Shown: positions 18,259 through 26,900, numbered from the stretch's first letter. The stretch is 64,000 nucleotides of DNA from Cupriavidus sp. U2 (GCF_009663685.2 NZ_RCOG02000027.1:78239-142238); one strand, 5' to 3'. Notes: generated from the sequence alone by a model not told the origin. A program made the numbers and translations.

Positions 18259-19335
18259 CTAGACACGCTGCCGGTCAAACCCCGATTCGCGCGCGAGGAC
18301 AATCGCCTGCGAGCGATTCTCGACCTCGAGTTTCGAGAAAATGCTGGTGATGTGGTTACGCACGGTTTTTTCGCACAGCCCCAGGTGGGCGGCGATCTGC
18401 GCGTTGTCGCGGCCCTGCGCGATCAGCACGACGATGTCGCGTTCGCGCCGCGTCAGGGCGCCGAACGCCGGGTCGGTGGACGGTGCAGGCGCCGGCAGGA
18501 AGGCGCGCACTTCCTCGATCCAGCGGTCCCACGCGGGCTCGGTTTCCAGCAGCAGGTGGTTCCCGCTGTCCAGCGGCACGAAGCGGGCGTTGGGAATCAT
18601 GCTGGCGATCAGCCGCCCTTCGTCGAACGGCACGCGCGCATCGCGCACGGCATGCATCACCAGCGTCGGGCAGCTGACCAGCGGCAGCAGGTCCACCACA
18701 TCGATCTCGTTAAAGACGCGCATGAAGCGCGCGGCATTGACCGGCGACGTGGACACGCGCTCCAGTTCATTGAACCAGCGGTGCTGCTCGGCGGTGCCGC
18801 CCGGAATGAACTGTGTGGTGAAGAACTGCCGGAACGCCGGATTTTCCTGACCCCAGCCGATCTCGGCCAGCCGGATCATCAAATCGGCCTCTTCGCGCAT
18901 GGCGTCGCCCTGGTTGCGCTTGAGCCGCCCCCGCGCGTAGCCGCCGTGCAGCACCAGATGGCTGACGCGCTCGGGATGCGCCACGGCATAGGCCACGGCG
19001 ATCGACGCCCCCTGCGAGATGCCCAGCAACGCAAACGGCTCCACTGCCATGGCATCGACGATGGTTTCCAGGTCGCGCAGCCAGGCGTCGAACGACAGGT
19101 CTTCCACGTGGCGATCGGAAAGGCCGCAGCCGCGCTGGTCATAGCGGATCAGCGTGTGCTGCTCGGACAGCGCGCACAGCATATGGCTCCACACCGGGCT
19201 GCCAACATCGAACTCGAGGTGGCTCATCCAGTTGGCGGCCTTCACCAGCGGCGGCCCGCTGCCCGTGATGGCGTACGCCAGGCGTACACGGTCCGGGCTG
19301 GTGCATAGGCGAATCTGCTGCTTGAGCATCGGCAT
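18259..19335 (-). CDS. Alpha/beta hydrolase fused to a LuxR-type DNA-binding domain
   Basis: 358-residue two-domain protein. Residues 1-265 are an alpha/beta hydrolase, with oxyanion-region RYDQRGCGLSDR, nucleophile elbow LLGISQGASIAVA, acid strand TLVMHAVRDARVPFDEG and a candidate His in DSGNHLLL. Residues 285-358 are a LuxR/GerE helix-turn-helix: LTRRERDIVVLIAQGRDNAQIAAHLGLCEKTVRNHI. The catalytic set looks intact, so it may hydrolyse or simply sense a small ester or lactone-like ligand and act as a transcription factor. The start at 19335 (MPMLKQQIRL) is chosen because the upstream frame is Arg/Pro-rich shadow. Targets unknown. Confidence 0.82.
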   Translation of the reverse strand: MPMLKQQIRLCTSPDRVRLAYAITGSGPPLVKAANWMSHLEFDVGSPVWSHMLCALSEQHTLIRYDQRGCGLSDRHVEDLSFDAWLRDLETIVDAMAVEPFALLGISQGASIAVAYAVAHPERVSHLVLHGGYARGRLKRNQGDAMREEADLMIRLAEIGWGQENPAFRQFFTTQFIPGGTAEQHRWFNELERVSTSPVNAARFMRVFNEIDVVDLLPLVSCPTLVMHAVRDARVPFDEGRLIASMIPNARFVPLDSGNHLLLETEPAWDRWIEEVRAFLPAPAPSTDPAFGALTRRERDIVVLIAQGRDNAQIAAHLGLCEKTVRNHITSIFSKLEVENRSQAIVLARESGFDRQRV

Positions 19336-19630
19336 GGGCGGGTCGCGCACGGGGCAGGATACGGCAGACGCGGCGCGCCGCCGTGCAACGCCCGGCAACG
19401 GCTTACCGCGTCCGGCCATGCCGGGCGACTCACCTATCTTAGACAACGATCTCCAGCGCGCCGACATCAATACCGACTGCCGGCCCCGCAATGTGCGGAA
19501 GGCCAGACGCGGTGCATGGATGGTGCGCCGGATGCCGTACACCAGAGGGCGGTGTCCCGCGACGGACGTTGAAAGACCCGGCACTGCGGCAGGTGGTCTG
19601 CCGCGGCCGGGCAAAGCGCGCTAGCGCACG

Positions 19631-19933
19631 TCAGGCCGCGCGCATCGCGCAGTCCCCCTGGGCGCCGACGCTGCGCGCGCCGTCGGTGTACGCGTCGCGC
19701 GGACCGATGCGGTTGCCGCCATCGCTGAAGGCATCACGCGGGCCCATTCGCGCGCCATCCGCATAGGGATCGAAGGTGCCACGCAGGCACGATGACATGC
19801 TGACGTGCAGGGTCGATCCATTCGACGGAACGAATACTTCGCTCCACGCTGCGTGGGCGGTCTGGGTAATGCCGATGGTCAATGCGGAAACGGCTGAAAC
19901 GGCAAGCAGGGTCTTGGCAACTTTCGTACACAT
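19631..19933 (-). CDS. Short exported protein with DxYTDGAR-type repeats
   Basis: 100-residue protein with a clear signal peptide (VAKTLLAVSAVSALTIGITQTAHA). The mature part carries three near-identical units: DPYADGARMGPR, DAFSDGGNRIGPR and DAYTDGARSVGA. Two cysteines flank the repeat block (SSCLRGT and GDCAMRAA) and could form a disulfide. A longer paralogue with seven or eight units is encoded at 39594-40043. I remember such repeats in hypothetical periplasmic proteins of Cupriavidus and Burkholderia; function unknown. The ATG at 19933 starts the signal peptide; the longer upstream frame is not supported. Confidence 0.75.
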   Translation of the reverse strand: MCTKVAKTLLAVSAVSALTIGITQTAHAAWSEVFVPSNGSTLHVSMSSCLRGTFDPYADGARMGPRDAFSDGGNRIGPRDAYTDGARSVGAQGDCAMRAA

Positions 19934-20371
19934 CTCGACGACTCCAAACTTTCGAACTCCAATCAGAAGAACAACACGGAGGGCTGTGGGCCGGGATGGC
20001 ATTGGCCGATCCGTGGAGTCATTGTCGGAAATCGCTGGCGAGCGTGTACGTGACCGGTGTCCCGGTTTTTGCCCGCTTCGGGGGAAAACCCGGTGCCACT
20101 GCGTGGGACTTCGGTCCCGTGCAGGCGAACGGACCGGGCCAGCGGCGCACAGCGGCGGTCTGCAAGCCGCGTCCAGCATGGCATGGCAGGTAGTCCTATC
20201 GTAATTCCCCGAGTAAACCCGCGCCAAGGACGCACGTCCCGCTTTCCGGTGCCGATTCCGATGAAAACGATTGCAGTCGGGACACCGGCCTCACGCGCGA
20301 CACCCCAAAACGTCCGAGTATCCGCCCCACGTCCTCCATGGGACGGATTTCACGTATCAAGGAGTTTCGCA
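19934..20371. other. 438-bp divergent intergenic region with two strong hairpins
   Basis: No convincing gene. A compound hairpin spans 20062-20093 (CCGG-TTTT arm, inner CCCG-CTT-CGGG, then AAAA-C-CCGG). It is followed by a UUCG-tetraloop hairpin GGGAC-TTCG-GTCCC at 20105-20118. Both are on or near the 5' leader of either divergent gene. I could not match them to a known riboswitch class. Confidence 0.4.
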
Positions 20372-21349
20372 ATGCAAGCTGCATCCCTTTCCGCCGACAC
20401 ACAACGCTACGCCCGCTGCATCGCCGCTTCACGCCGCATCCGCTGGGACATCGACCAGGACGTGATTCGCGGCCGCACGTTCGACCTTTCGCACAAGTTC
20501 ATGCCCGACGGCCTGTCGCTCGTCGACGAACTGCCCTTCCTGAGTGCCTCGGAGCAGCGATTCCTGAGCCAGGTGCAAGGCCGTACCTACGCCAACATGT
20601 TCGGGCTGGTGGAACGCTTTGTCAGCGCCAAGGTGCTGGAGTTGACCGGGCAACACGCGCTGGGCGACCAGGTCGCGCTGGAGGCCCTGATCCGCTTTTC
20701 CGACGAGGAACTGAAGCACCAGGAACTGTTCCGCCGCATCGAACGGCTGGCCGCGCAGGACATGCCAGAGGGCTATCGATTCGACGCCCAGCCCAATGAC
20801 GTGGCCGCGTTCGTGCTGGGCAAGCGCACGTGGGCCGTGCTGGCCGTGATCTGCCAGCTCGAACTGTTCTCGCAGGCGCACTATCGCGCCAGCATCGGCA
20901 CGGCGCCGGACGTATCCGAGCTGTTCAAGGACGTGTTCCTGTACCACTGGCGCGAGGAATCGCAGCACGCGATCCTGGACGAGCTGGAGTGGATCCGCGA
21001 GAACGCGCGCGTGAGCGACGCCGAGCGCGATGCGGCCATCGACGACATGCTGGCGATCGTGGGCGGCTTCGACGCGATTCTGCAGGCACAGGCCCATGCC
21101 GATGCGGCCTACTTCATGCGTGTGATCCGCGGCGCGCAGGATGCCCCGCATGCGCCGGACGTGGAGGCGGTGATCCTCAAGGCGTACCGCTGGACGTACA
21201 TCGTGACCGGCATGTTCGAACCGCGCTTCTCGAAGCTCCTGGAGGAGATGACCACGGAGGCACAGCGCGCACGCATCCAGGCCGGCGCGGCGCCGCTGAT
21301 GTACGCGATGCCGGCCAACGGCGCGCCGATGCCGGCGATGGCGGCCTGA
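20372..21349 (+). CDS. Ferritin-like diiron protein
   Basis: 325-residue soluble, helical protein with two diiron-type helices: DEELKHQELFRRIERL at about residues 113-128, and YHWREESQHAILDELEW at about residues 190-206. Both have the E-x-x-H spacing of carboxylate-bridged diiron sites. Preceding helices contain EALIRFSDEE and LELFSQAHYRAS, which could supply the other ligands. Some relatives resemble diiron oxygenases, but no specific reaction can be assigned. The ATG at 20372 has AAGGAG 8 bp upstream. It is convergent with the second Bug gene across a terminator-like hairpin. Confidence 0.65.
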   Translation: MQAASLSADTQRYARCIAASRRIRWDIDQDVIRGRTFDLSHKFMPDGLSLVDELPFLSASEQRFLSQVQGRTYANMFGLVERFVSAKVLELTGQHALGDQVALEALIRFSDEELKHQELFRRIERLAAQDMPEGYRFDAQPNDVAAFVLGKRTWAVLAVICQLELFSQAHYRASIGTAPDVSELFKDVFLYHWREESQHAILDELEWIRENARVSDAERDAAIDDMLAIVGGFDAILQAQAHADAAYFMRVIRGAQDAPHAPDVEAVILKAYRWTYIVTGMFEPRFSKLLEEMTTEAQRARIQAGAAPLMYAMPANGAPMPAMAA

Positions 21350-21358
21350 GCCAGCCGG

Positions 21359-21397
21359 CGGTCCGCCAGTCTGGAGATCTGGCTATCTGGCGGACCG
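21359..21397. terminator. Inverted repeat between convergent genes
   Basis: CGGTCCGCCAG (21359-21369) is exactly complementary to CTGGCGGACCG (21387-21397), with a 17-nt loop. The 11-bp stem immediately after the diiron protein stop suggests a terminator shared by both convergent genes. Confidence 0.5.
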
Positions 21398-21418
21398 GCG
21401 CCTCTGCTTCCCGGGGGC

Positions 21419-21451
21419 GCGTTACCCAGGCGTTACCCAGGCGTTACTCGG
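21419..21451. repeat. Tandem 11-bp repeat across the end of the second Bug gene
   Basis: GCGTTACCCAG occurs at 21419-21429 and 21430-21440, with a degenerate third copy GCGTTACTCGG at 21441-21451 that contains the stop codon. It looks like a small slippage duplication of the gene end. Confidence 0.6.
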
Positions 21452-22436
21452 GCGTGATGCCGGCCTGCTTGATCTGTGCGGCCCAGCGCACCATCTCCTT
21501 GCGCAGCATGGCATCGGCCTGGGCCGGGCTCATCGTCAGCGGCTCGAAGCCTTCCTTGAGCAGCCGCGCCTTGAGTTCCGGCTGGGCCAATGCCGCATTG
21601 AGCGTCTGGTTCAGCTTTGCCAGCACGTCCCTGGGCGTACCGGCCGGCGCGCTGACGATGAACCACGTCTCGAACGCGTAGTTCGGCAGGCCGGCTTCGG
21701 CCATGGTGGGCACGTCGGGCATCAGCGGCGAACGTCTGGGCCCGGTCACGGCCAGCGCGCGCAGCTTGCCGGCCTGCACGTGCGGCAGCGCCGCGGACAG
21801 CACCGGGAAGCTCATCTGCACCTGGCCGGCAATCGTATCGACCAGGGCCGGGCCACCCCCTTTGTAGGGCACATGCAGGATGTCGGTGCCGGACTCGGTC
21901 TTGAACAGTTCGGCCGCCATATGGAACGTGCTGCCCGACCCGGCCGAACCGAAGCTGAGCTTGCCCGGCTGCGCGCGGGCCAACGCCACCAGTTCCTTGA
22001 CGTTCTTCACCGGCAGCGCGTTGTTGACCACCAGCACGTGCTGCGACGTACCCATGGTGCCGACCGACACAAAGTCCCTGGCCGTATCGAATGGCAGTTT
22101 GGCGAATAGCGACGGATTGACCGCCAGGGCCACGTTGTTGATGGCCAGCGTGTAGCCGTCGGGCTTCGACTTGGCCAGCTGGTCCATGCCGATATTGCCC
22201 GAAGCGCCGGCACGATTGTCGGCCACGATCGACTGCCCCAGCTGCTTGCCCCAGGCATCGGTGATCAGCCGGCCAGCGATGTCCACGCTGCCGCCGGGCG
22301 CGAACGGCACGATCAGGCGGATGGGACGGTTGGGGAAGCTGTCTGCGGCCAACGAAGGCACGGCGGCAAGCGTGGCAGCCATCGCCGCAACGGCAATGCC
22401 CGCACGCCTGGCAAGGCTGGCGAAGGAAATACCCAT
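21444..22436 (-). CDS. Tripartite tricarboxylate transporter (Bug/TctC) substrate-binding protein
   Basis: Second Bug-type periplasmic binding protein, 330 residues, with signal MGISFASLARRAGIAVAAMA and cleavage near VPSLAADSFP. Family blocks: PIRLIVPFAPGGSVDIAGRL, VADNRAGASGNIGMD, PDGYTLAINNVALAVNP, ILHVPYKGGGPALVDTIAGQ and DVPTMAEAGLPNY. Unlike the copy at 3607, it stands alone, with no catabolic neighbour on its strand, so its ligand cannot be guessed. The start at 22436 gives the signal peptide; the longer frame is out of frame with it. Confidence 0.9.
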   Translation of the reverse strand: MGISFASLARRAGIAVAAMAATLAAVPSLAADSFPNRPIRLIVPFAPGGSVDIAGRLITDAWGKQLGQSIVADNRAGASGNIGMDQLAKSKPDGYTLAINNVALAVNPSLFAKLPFDTARDFVSVGTMGTSQHVLVVNNALPVKNVKELVALARAQPGKLSFGSAGSGSTFHMAAELFKTESGTDILHVPYKGGGPALVDTIAGQVQMSFPVLSAALPHVQAGKLRALAVTGPRRSPLMPDVPTMAEAGLPNYAFETWFIVSAPAGTPRDVLAKLNQTLNAALAQPELKARLLKEGFEPLTMSPAQADAMLRKEMVRWAAQIKQAGITPE

Positions 22437-22613
22437 GATGATCTGTCTCCTGGTTGGTGCGCCGGGCTTGGGCCCGGTCGAATACCTGAATCGCCCTGTC
22501 CGGCACGGTTTCCGGACAAGGCGCAGGCAGTGTAACCATGAAACAAAGCGCAGGGTTATCGTCTTCAGAACGACATTGATGCCTTCAACTCACGAATCGG
22601 ACATCGTTCGCGA

Positions 22614-24368
22614 TCAGACCCGGGCATGTTCCAGCGGGGCCAGGTAGTGGTGGATCTGCGCTACCACGGCCGCGCCCTCACCCACCGCCGCGGCCACGCG
22701 TTTGGTGGAGCCTGACCGGACATCGCCAATCGCGAACACGCCGGGCACGCTGGTTTCGAGCGTGTAGTCGGCCCGTTCGGTACAGGAATGATGCGCGTCG
22801 TAGCCGGTCAGGATGAAGCCCTTGTTGTCGGTCTCCACATGGCACGAGCGCAGCCATTCGGTGTTGGGCGCGGCGCCGATGAACAGGAACACGTGGCGCA
22901 TCGGCACGGCCACGCATTCCGGCCCTTTGGCGCGCTCCTTGTACCGGACCGTGGAAAGCCAGCCATCGCCCTCCATCGCGGTGATTTGCGCGTGGGTGTG
23001 CAGATGCACGTTCGGCAGGCCCTTGAGCCGGTCGATCAGATAGCGCGACATGGTGGCCTCCAGCCCCTCGCCGCGCACCAGCATGTGCACCTCGGCCGCG
23101 TGCGACGCCAGGAACACCGCCGCCTGGCCAGCCGAATTGCCGCCGCCCACCAGCATCGCGTGTTCGTCCTTGCAGAGCTTGGCCTCCACTGGCGACGCCC
23201 AGTAGTACACGCCGCGTCCCTCGTAGCGTTCCAGCGAGTCGATCTGGGCACGCCGGTATTGCGCGCCGCTGGCGATCACCACGGTGCGTGTGGGAATACG
23301 GCGGCCATCCTGCAGTTCGAGTTCGATCGGATTTTCGCCACAATGCAGCGCCTTGGCTTCTAGCGGAATGGCGATGTGGGCGCCGAACTTGAGCGCCTGC
23401 ACGAACGCGCGGCCGGCCAGCGCCTGGCCGGAAATGCCGGTCGGAAAGCCCAGGTAGTTCTCGATGCGGGCACTGGCGCCGGCCTGGCCGCCCGGCGACC
23501 GGCAATCGAGCACGGCCACCGACAGCCCTTCGGACGCGGCATAGACGGCCGTCGCCAGCCCGGCCGGACCGGCCCCGACCACGATCACGTCATAGACATG
23601 GTCCGGATCGAATTCGGGCACCAGCCCCAGGCAACTGGCAAGCTGGCCTTCGTCCGGCGCGCGCAGCACGCTGCCGTCGGGGCAGATCACCATCGGAAAA
23701 TCGCTCTGGGGCGCCTTGCTGATGTCGAGCAGGCAGGTGGAATCGGTATCGGTCTCGATGTCGATGACCCGATGCGGATGGCCGTTGCGGCGCAGGAACG
23801 CCTGCAATGCCAGTAGCAACGGCTCGGTGCCCTTGCCGACCAGCACCGGCCCGCCCCCCTGCTCGATCAGTCCCACCCGACGCAGGATCAGCGCGCGCAT
23901 GATGCGCTCGCCCAGGTCGGCCTCGGCCACCAGCAGCGCCCGCAGGCTGGGCGGCGGGATCACCAGGATGGTCACATCCTCCAGCGCCACCGCATCCACC
24001 AGTGCCGGCTTGCCGGTCAACTGTCCGACTTCGGCCAGGAACTGGCCCGGGCCTTCTTCCGTAATCGGCGTACGGTGGCCTAACCCGTCGCGACGGTCGA
24101 TCCGCACGCGCCCGGCCAGCACCACGTGCATGCCGCGACCCGCATCGCCTACCTGGAAGATCAGCTCCCCGGCCCGCCATGTGCGAACCTGGCCAAAGCG
24201 CCGGATACGGTCGATCTCGGCTTGCGTCAGGGTGGGGAACATCTGGTGCCGGCGCGTTTCCAGGGTCGAGAATGGCGCCTCGAGTTCGGTCAGCGCTGGC
24301 TGCGCAGCCGGTGCGTCATCGGTGTCAGGATGGGCGTCGAGTTCCGACGTCGCCTGGGTCATCTCCAT
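22614..24368 (-). CDS. cNMP-binding / thioredoxin-like / thioredoxin-reductase-like three-domain protein
   Basis: 584-residue fusion. Residues 35-160 form a cyclic-nucleotide-binding cupin-like domain (WRAGELIFQVGDAGRGMHVVL, GPGQFLAEVGQLTGKPALVDA). Residues 165-260 look like a thioredoxin-fold segment (LRRNGHPHRVIDIETDTDS, DFPMVICPDGSVLRAP) without a CxxC. Residues 265-584 are thioredoxin reductase-like, with FAD motif VVGAGPAGLATAVYAASEG, NADP motif LVGGGNSAGQAAVFLA and C-terminal FAIGDVRSGSTKRVAAAVGEG. The usual redox CxxC of thioredoxin reductase is replaced by GVYYWASPVEAKLCKD, so it cannot act as a standard one. A second-messenger- or ligand-gated flavoprotein is plausible. Divergent from the CoA-transferase. 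Confidence 0.82.
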   Translation of the reverse strand: MEMTQATSELDAHPDTDDAPAAQPALTELEAPFSTLETRRHQMFPTLTQAEIDRIRRFGQVRTWRAGELIFQVGDAGRGMHVVLAGRVRIDRRDGLGHRTPITEEGPGQFLAEVGQLTGKPALVDAVALEDVTILVIPPPSLRALLVAEADLGERIMRALILRRVGLIEQGGGPVLVGKGTEPLLLALQAFLRRNGHPHRVIDIETDTDSTCLLDISKAPQSDFPMVICPDGSVLRAPDEGQLASCLGLVPEFDPDHVYDVIVVGAGPAGLATAVYAASEGLSVAVLDCRSPGGQAGASARIENYLGFPTGISGQALAGRAFVQALKFGAHIAIPLEAKALHCGENPIELELQDGRRIPTRTVVIASGAQYRRAQIDSLERYEGRGVYYWASPVEAKLCKDEHAMLVGGGNSAGQAAVFLASHAAEVHMLVRGEGLEATMSRYLIDRLKGLPNVHLHTHAQITAMEGDGWLSTVRYKERAKGPECVAVPMRHVFLFIGAAPNTEWLRSCHVETDNKGFILTGYDAHHSCTERADYTLETSVPGVFAIGDVRSGSTKRVAAAVGEGAAVVAQIHHYLAPLEHARV

Positions 24369-24795
24369 GCTTTCCCCCGTTGCTGTGAAGCGGCCGGCCA
24401 CGCCGGCGCGTGATGCATCGATCGAAGACTGCGAAGACTGCCTGGCCGGGCATGCCGGCCGCGCTGGATTGGATAGTAGCCCCGCCAGCCCGGAAACACA
24501 GCCGCGATGTTCGCGCCCCCGGAAATGGTTCGGCATGCACCACTCTTGCGCAGGATCATGAAGTCACGGCAAGGCTCCATGTATGGTTCTGGCCGCCCTC
24601 TCCTTGCTTCACGCTACGCCGGTGGTGTGCCATCGGCGTGACTATGAAAAATCCGACTGAATCTCAGAGCTTTAAATCATGGTGAGAATATTAAGCGGTC
24701 GCTACACTGTGCTACGCGCCTCCAAGACGCACCGTCCGTCATGGACCCACGAGGCCCCTGGCGGCAGATCAGACAGCCCCCAGCAAGGAGACTAG
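24369..24795. other. 427-bp divergent intergenic region
   Basis: Separates the FAD protein (-) from the CoA-transferase (+). The only notable part is an AT-richer stretch around 24640-24700 (TTTAAATC, GAATATTAAG), which probably carries the CoA-transferase promoter. No open frame here has convincing protein features. Confidence 0.35.
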
Positions 24796-26322
24796 ATGTA
24801 CCGCGATCGCATTCGCCTGGCCGCCCTCCAGGACAGGATCATGTCGGCCGATGAAGCCGCAGGCCTGATCCGGGACGGCATGACCGTCGGCATGAGTGGA
24901 TTCACGCGCGCCGGCGACTGCAAGGCCGTTCCCGTCGCGCTGGCACGCCGCGCCGCCACCGATCCGCTCCAGATCACGCTGATCACCGGCGCCTCGCTGG
25001 GACACGATACCGACAAGATCCTGGCCGACAGCAACGTGCTGGCGCGCCGCCTGCCCTTCCAGTCCGACGCCACGCTGCGGCGCAAGATCAACGGCGGCGA
25101 GGTCATGTTCATCGACCAGCATCTGGGCGAGACCGCCGAACTGCTGCGCAGCGGCCAGATCGGCCCGGTCGACATCGCGGTCATCGAGGCCACCGCCATT
25201 ACCGAATCGGGCGGCATCGTCCCTACCACCTCGGTCGGCAACTCGGCCAGCTTCGCCAAGATGGCGAAGCAGGTCATCATCGAGCTGAACCTGAGCATGC
25301 CGAGCGGGCTGGAAGGCCTGCACGACATCGCGTTCCCCGTGCAGCGGCCGTATCGCCAGCCGATCCCGCTGATTGCCGTGGAGCAGCGCATCGGCCTGCC
25401 CTATATCCCCGTCGACCCGTCGCGCATCGCAGCCATCGTCATCACGCAAGCCGACGACAGCCCGTCGAACGCGCTGCCGCCCGATGCCGAGACGCGCCAG
25501 ATTGCCGGCCACCTGAATGCGCTGCTGGAGCGTGAAGTGCGCGCGGGCCGCCTGTCGCCGACCCTGCAGCCGTTGCAGGCCGGCATCGGCACGATCGCCA
25601 ACGCGGTGCTGCACGGCCTGGCCGATTCGCCATTCCATGAGCTGACGATGTATTCCGAGGTGCTGCAGGACAGCACCATCGCGCTGATCGACGCCGGCAA
25701 GATGCGCGTTGCCTCGGCGGCGTCGATGACGCTGTCCGCGCCGGTGTATCGCCGCGTGCTGGACAATATCGAGCACTACAAGAGCAAGCTCGTATTGCGT
25801 CCGCAGGAGATCAGCAACCACCCCGAGGTGCTGCGCCGGCTGGGCCTGATCACCATCAACACGGCGCTGGAATGCGACATCTACGGCAACGTCAACTCCA
25901 CGCACGTCGGCGGCACGCACATGATGAACGGCATCGGCGGCTCGGGCGACTTCGCGCGCAATGCGTATTTGTCGGTCTTCGTCACCAAGTCGGTGGCCAA
26001 GGACGGCAAGATTTCCAGCATCGTGCCCATGGTGACGCACGTGGACAACAGCGAGCACGACGTGGACATCCTCGTCACCGAGCATGGCCTGGCTGACTTG
26101 CGCGGCCTGGCGCCGCGAGAGCGTGCGCTGCAGGTCATCAACAACTGCACCGATCCGGCCTACCGGGACGGCCTGCTCGACTACTACCGCCGGGCTTGCC
26201 TGCGCGGCGGACAGACGCCCCATGTGCTGGAAGAAGCGTTTGCCTGGCACACCCATTACCGCGACCACGGCACCATGCTGACGGCCGCGGGCAAGCCGGC
26301 AAACGAACCGTTGGCGGCCTGA
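24796..26322 (+). CDS. Acetyl-CoA hydrolase/transferase family (succinyl-CoA:acetate or propionate CoA-transferase)
   Basis: 508-residue class I CoA-transferase of the Ach1/AarC/SucH group. It moves CoA between acyl-CoAs and acids, typically succinyl-CoA with acetate or propionate. Seen: N-terminal DGMTVGMSGFTRAGDCKAVP, LITGASLGHDTDKIL, IVPTTSVGNS, the catalytic glutamate block LTMYSEVLQDSTIALIDAG, GNVNSTHVGGTHMMNGIGGSGDFARNAYLS (glycine-rich CoA-binding) and VDILVTEHGLADLRGLAPRERA. The length matches the family. Which acid is used cannot be decided from sequence. The start is preceded by AAGGAGACTAG. Confidence 0.88.
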   Translation: MYRDRIRLAALQDRIMSADEAAGLIRDGMTVGMSGFTRAGDCKAVPVALARRAATDPLQITLITGASLGHDTDKILADSNVLARRLPFQSDATLRRKINGGEVMFIDQHLGETAELLRSGQIGPVDIAVIEATAITESGGIVPTTSVGNSASFAKMAKQVIIELNLSMPSGLEGLHDIAFPVQRPYRQPIPLIAVEQRIGLPYIPVDPSRIAAIVITQADDSPSNALPPDAETRQIAGHLNALLEREVRAGRLSPTLQPLQAGIGTIANAVLHGLADSPFHELTMYSEVLQDSTIALIDAGKMRVASAASMTLSAPVYRRVLDNIEHYKSKLVLRPQEISNHPEVLRRLGLITINTALECDIYGNVNSTHVGGTHMMNGIGGSGDFARNAYLSVFVTKSVAKDGKISSIVPMVTHVDNSEHDVDILVTEHGLADLRGLAPRERALQVINNCTDPAYRDGLLDYYRRACLRGGQTPHVLEEAFAWHTHYRDHGTMLTAAGKPANEPLAA

Positions 26323-26572
26323 CCGCCCCGCCGCGCCACCCGCCTCTCAGGACCCGCAGCATGTTGCGGGTCCGATGGCCCTCCAGGCCACCCGCTTGCG
26401 GCGGCCGGTTCCAGGGCGTCGTCGCCGCCCTCCCGTTGAATCTACCGTCCGTTGCCCGGACGCTCGCCGACACATGTTCGTGCGAGTTTGTGTCTTTTGT
26501 GTCCAAATCGCCATTTTCCCGGCGCGCCCTGATAGGGTCTCTCCCCCTGCTTTTCGTCAACCGTCTCGCAGA

Positions 26573-26586
26573 TTGTCAGTTGACAA
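26573..26586. promoter_or_regulatory. Palindrome TTGTCA-GT-TGACAA before the HicAB-like pair
   Basis: Perfect 6-bp arms TTGTCA (26573-26578) and TGACAA (26581-26586) separated by GT, located 32 bp upstream of the first gene of the pair. The position and symmetry suit an operator bound by the helix-turn-helix protein encoded by the second gene. Confidence 0.55.
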
Positions 26587-26618
26587 CTCGCGAGCTGCCG
26601 CATATCGTGGGAGGCCTG

Positions 26619-26891
26619 ATGGGTCGGGATAAACATCCAAGAAAAGAAATCGAAGCTGCAGTCCAGTACGCCGAGGGCGAATTCTGGCGTTGCAAGCTGG
26701 GCGGATCGCATGCCTGGGGCAAGCTGTATTGCCCCTATCACTGCGCCGCCTGCCGCTGCGGGGAATTCTGCATCGTGTCGATCTGGAGCACGCCGCGCAA
26801 TCCGGAACTGCATGCCCGGTTCCTGCGTCGCGTGGTGGACCACTGCGCCATCCATCAAGACCGCAAAGCGCCCCCTGGTGTCTCGCACTGA
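26619..26891 (+). CDS. Small HicA-like protein, candidate toxin of a toxin-antitoxin pair
   Basis: 90-residue basic, Cys-rich protein starting MGRDKHPRKEIEAAVQYAE. It has GGSHAWGKLYCPYHCAACRC, GEFCIVSIWSTPRNPELHA and RFLRRVVDHC. The K-H-x2-K-E-I start, the G-S-H motif and the size recall the dsRBD-like HicA mRNA interferase fold, whose active histidine lies in a GSH motif. The similarity is by eye only. The Cys cluster is unusual for HicA and could bind zinc. The ATG follows GTGGGAGG. Only 9 bp separate it from the next gene, with which it probably forms an operon. Confidence 0.55.
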   Translation: MGRDKHPRKEIEAAVQYAEGEFWRCKLGGSHAWGKLYCPYHCAACRCGEFCIVSIWSTPRNPELHARFLRRVVDHCAIHQDRKAPPGVSH

Positions 26892-26900
26892 CAGGACAAC

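Noticed and set aside
18259..19614. 451-aa version of the hydrolase-LuxR protein
   Set aside because: The extra 93 residues are Arg/Pro/Gly-rich with no domain signal; MPMLKQQIRL begins the hydrolase fold.
20062..20118. Cobalamin or other known riboswitch
   Set aside because: A GCCACTG element near the hairpins looked like a B12-box fragment, but the conserved core order and the AGCC-x-GGAGACC element are absent on both strands.
24410..24685. 91-aa + strand ORF in the FAD/CoA-transferase gap
   Set aside because: Composition is typical of a GC-rich random frame, with no ribosome-binding site.
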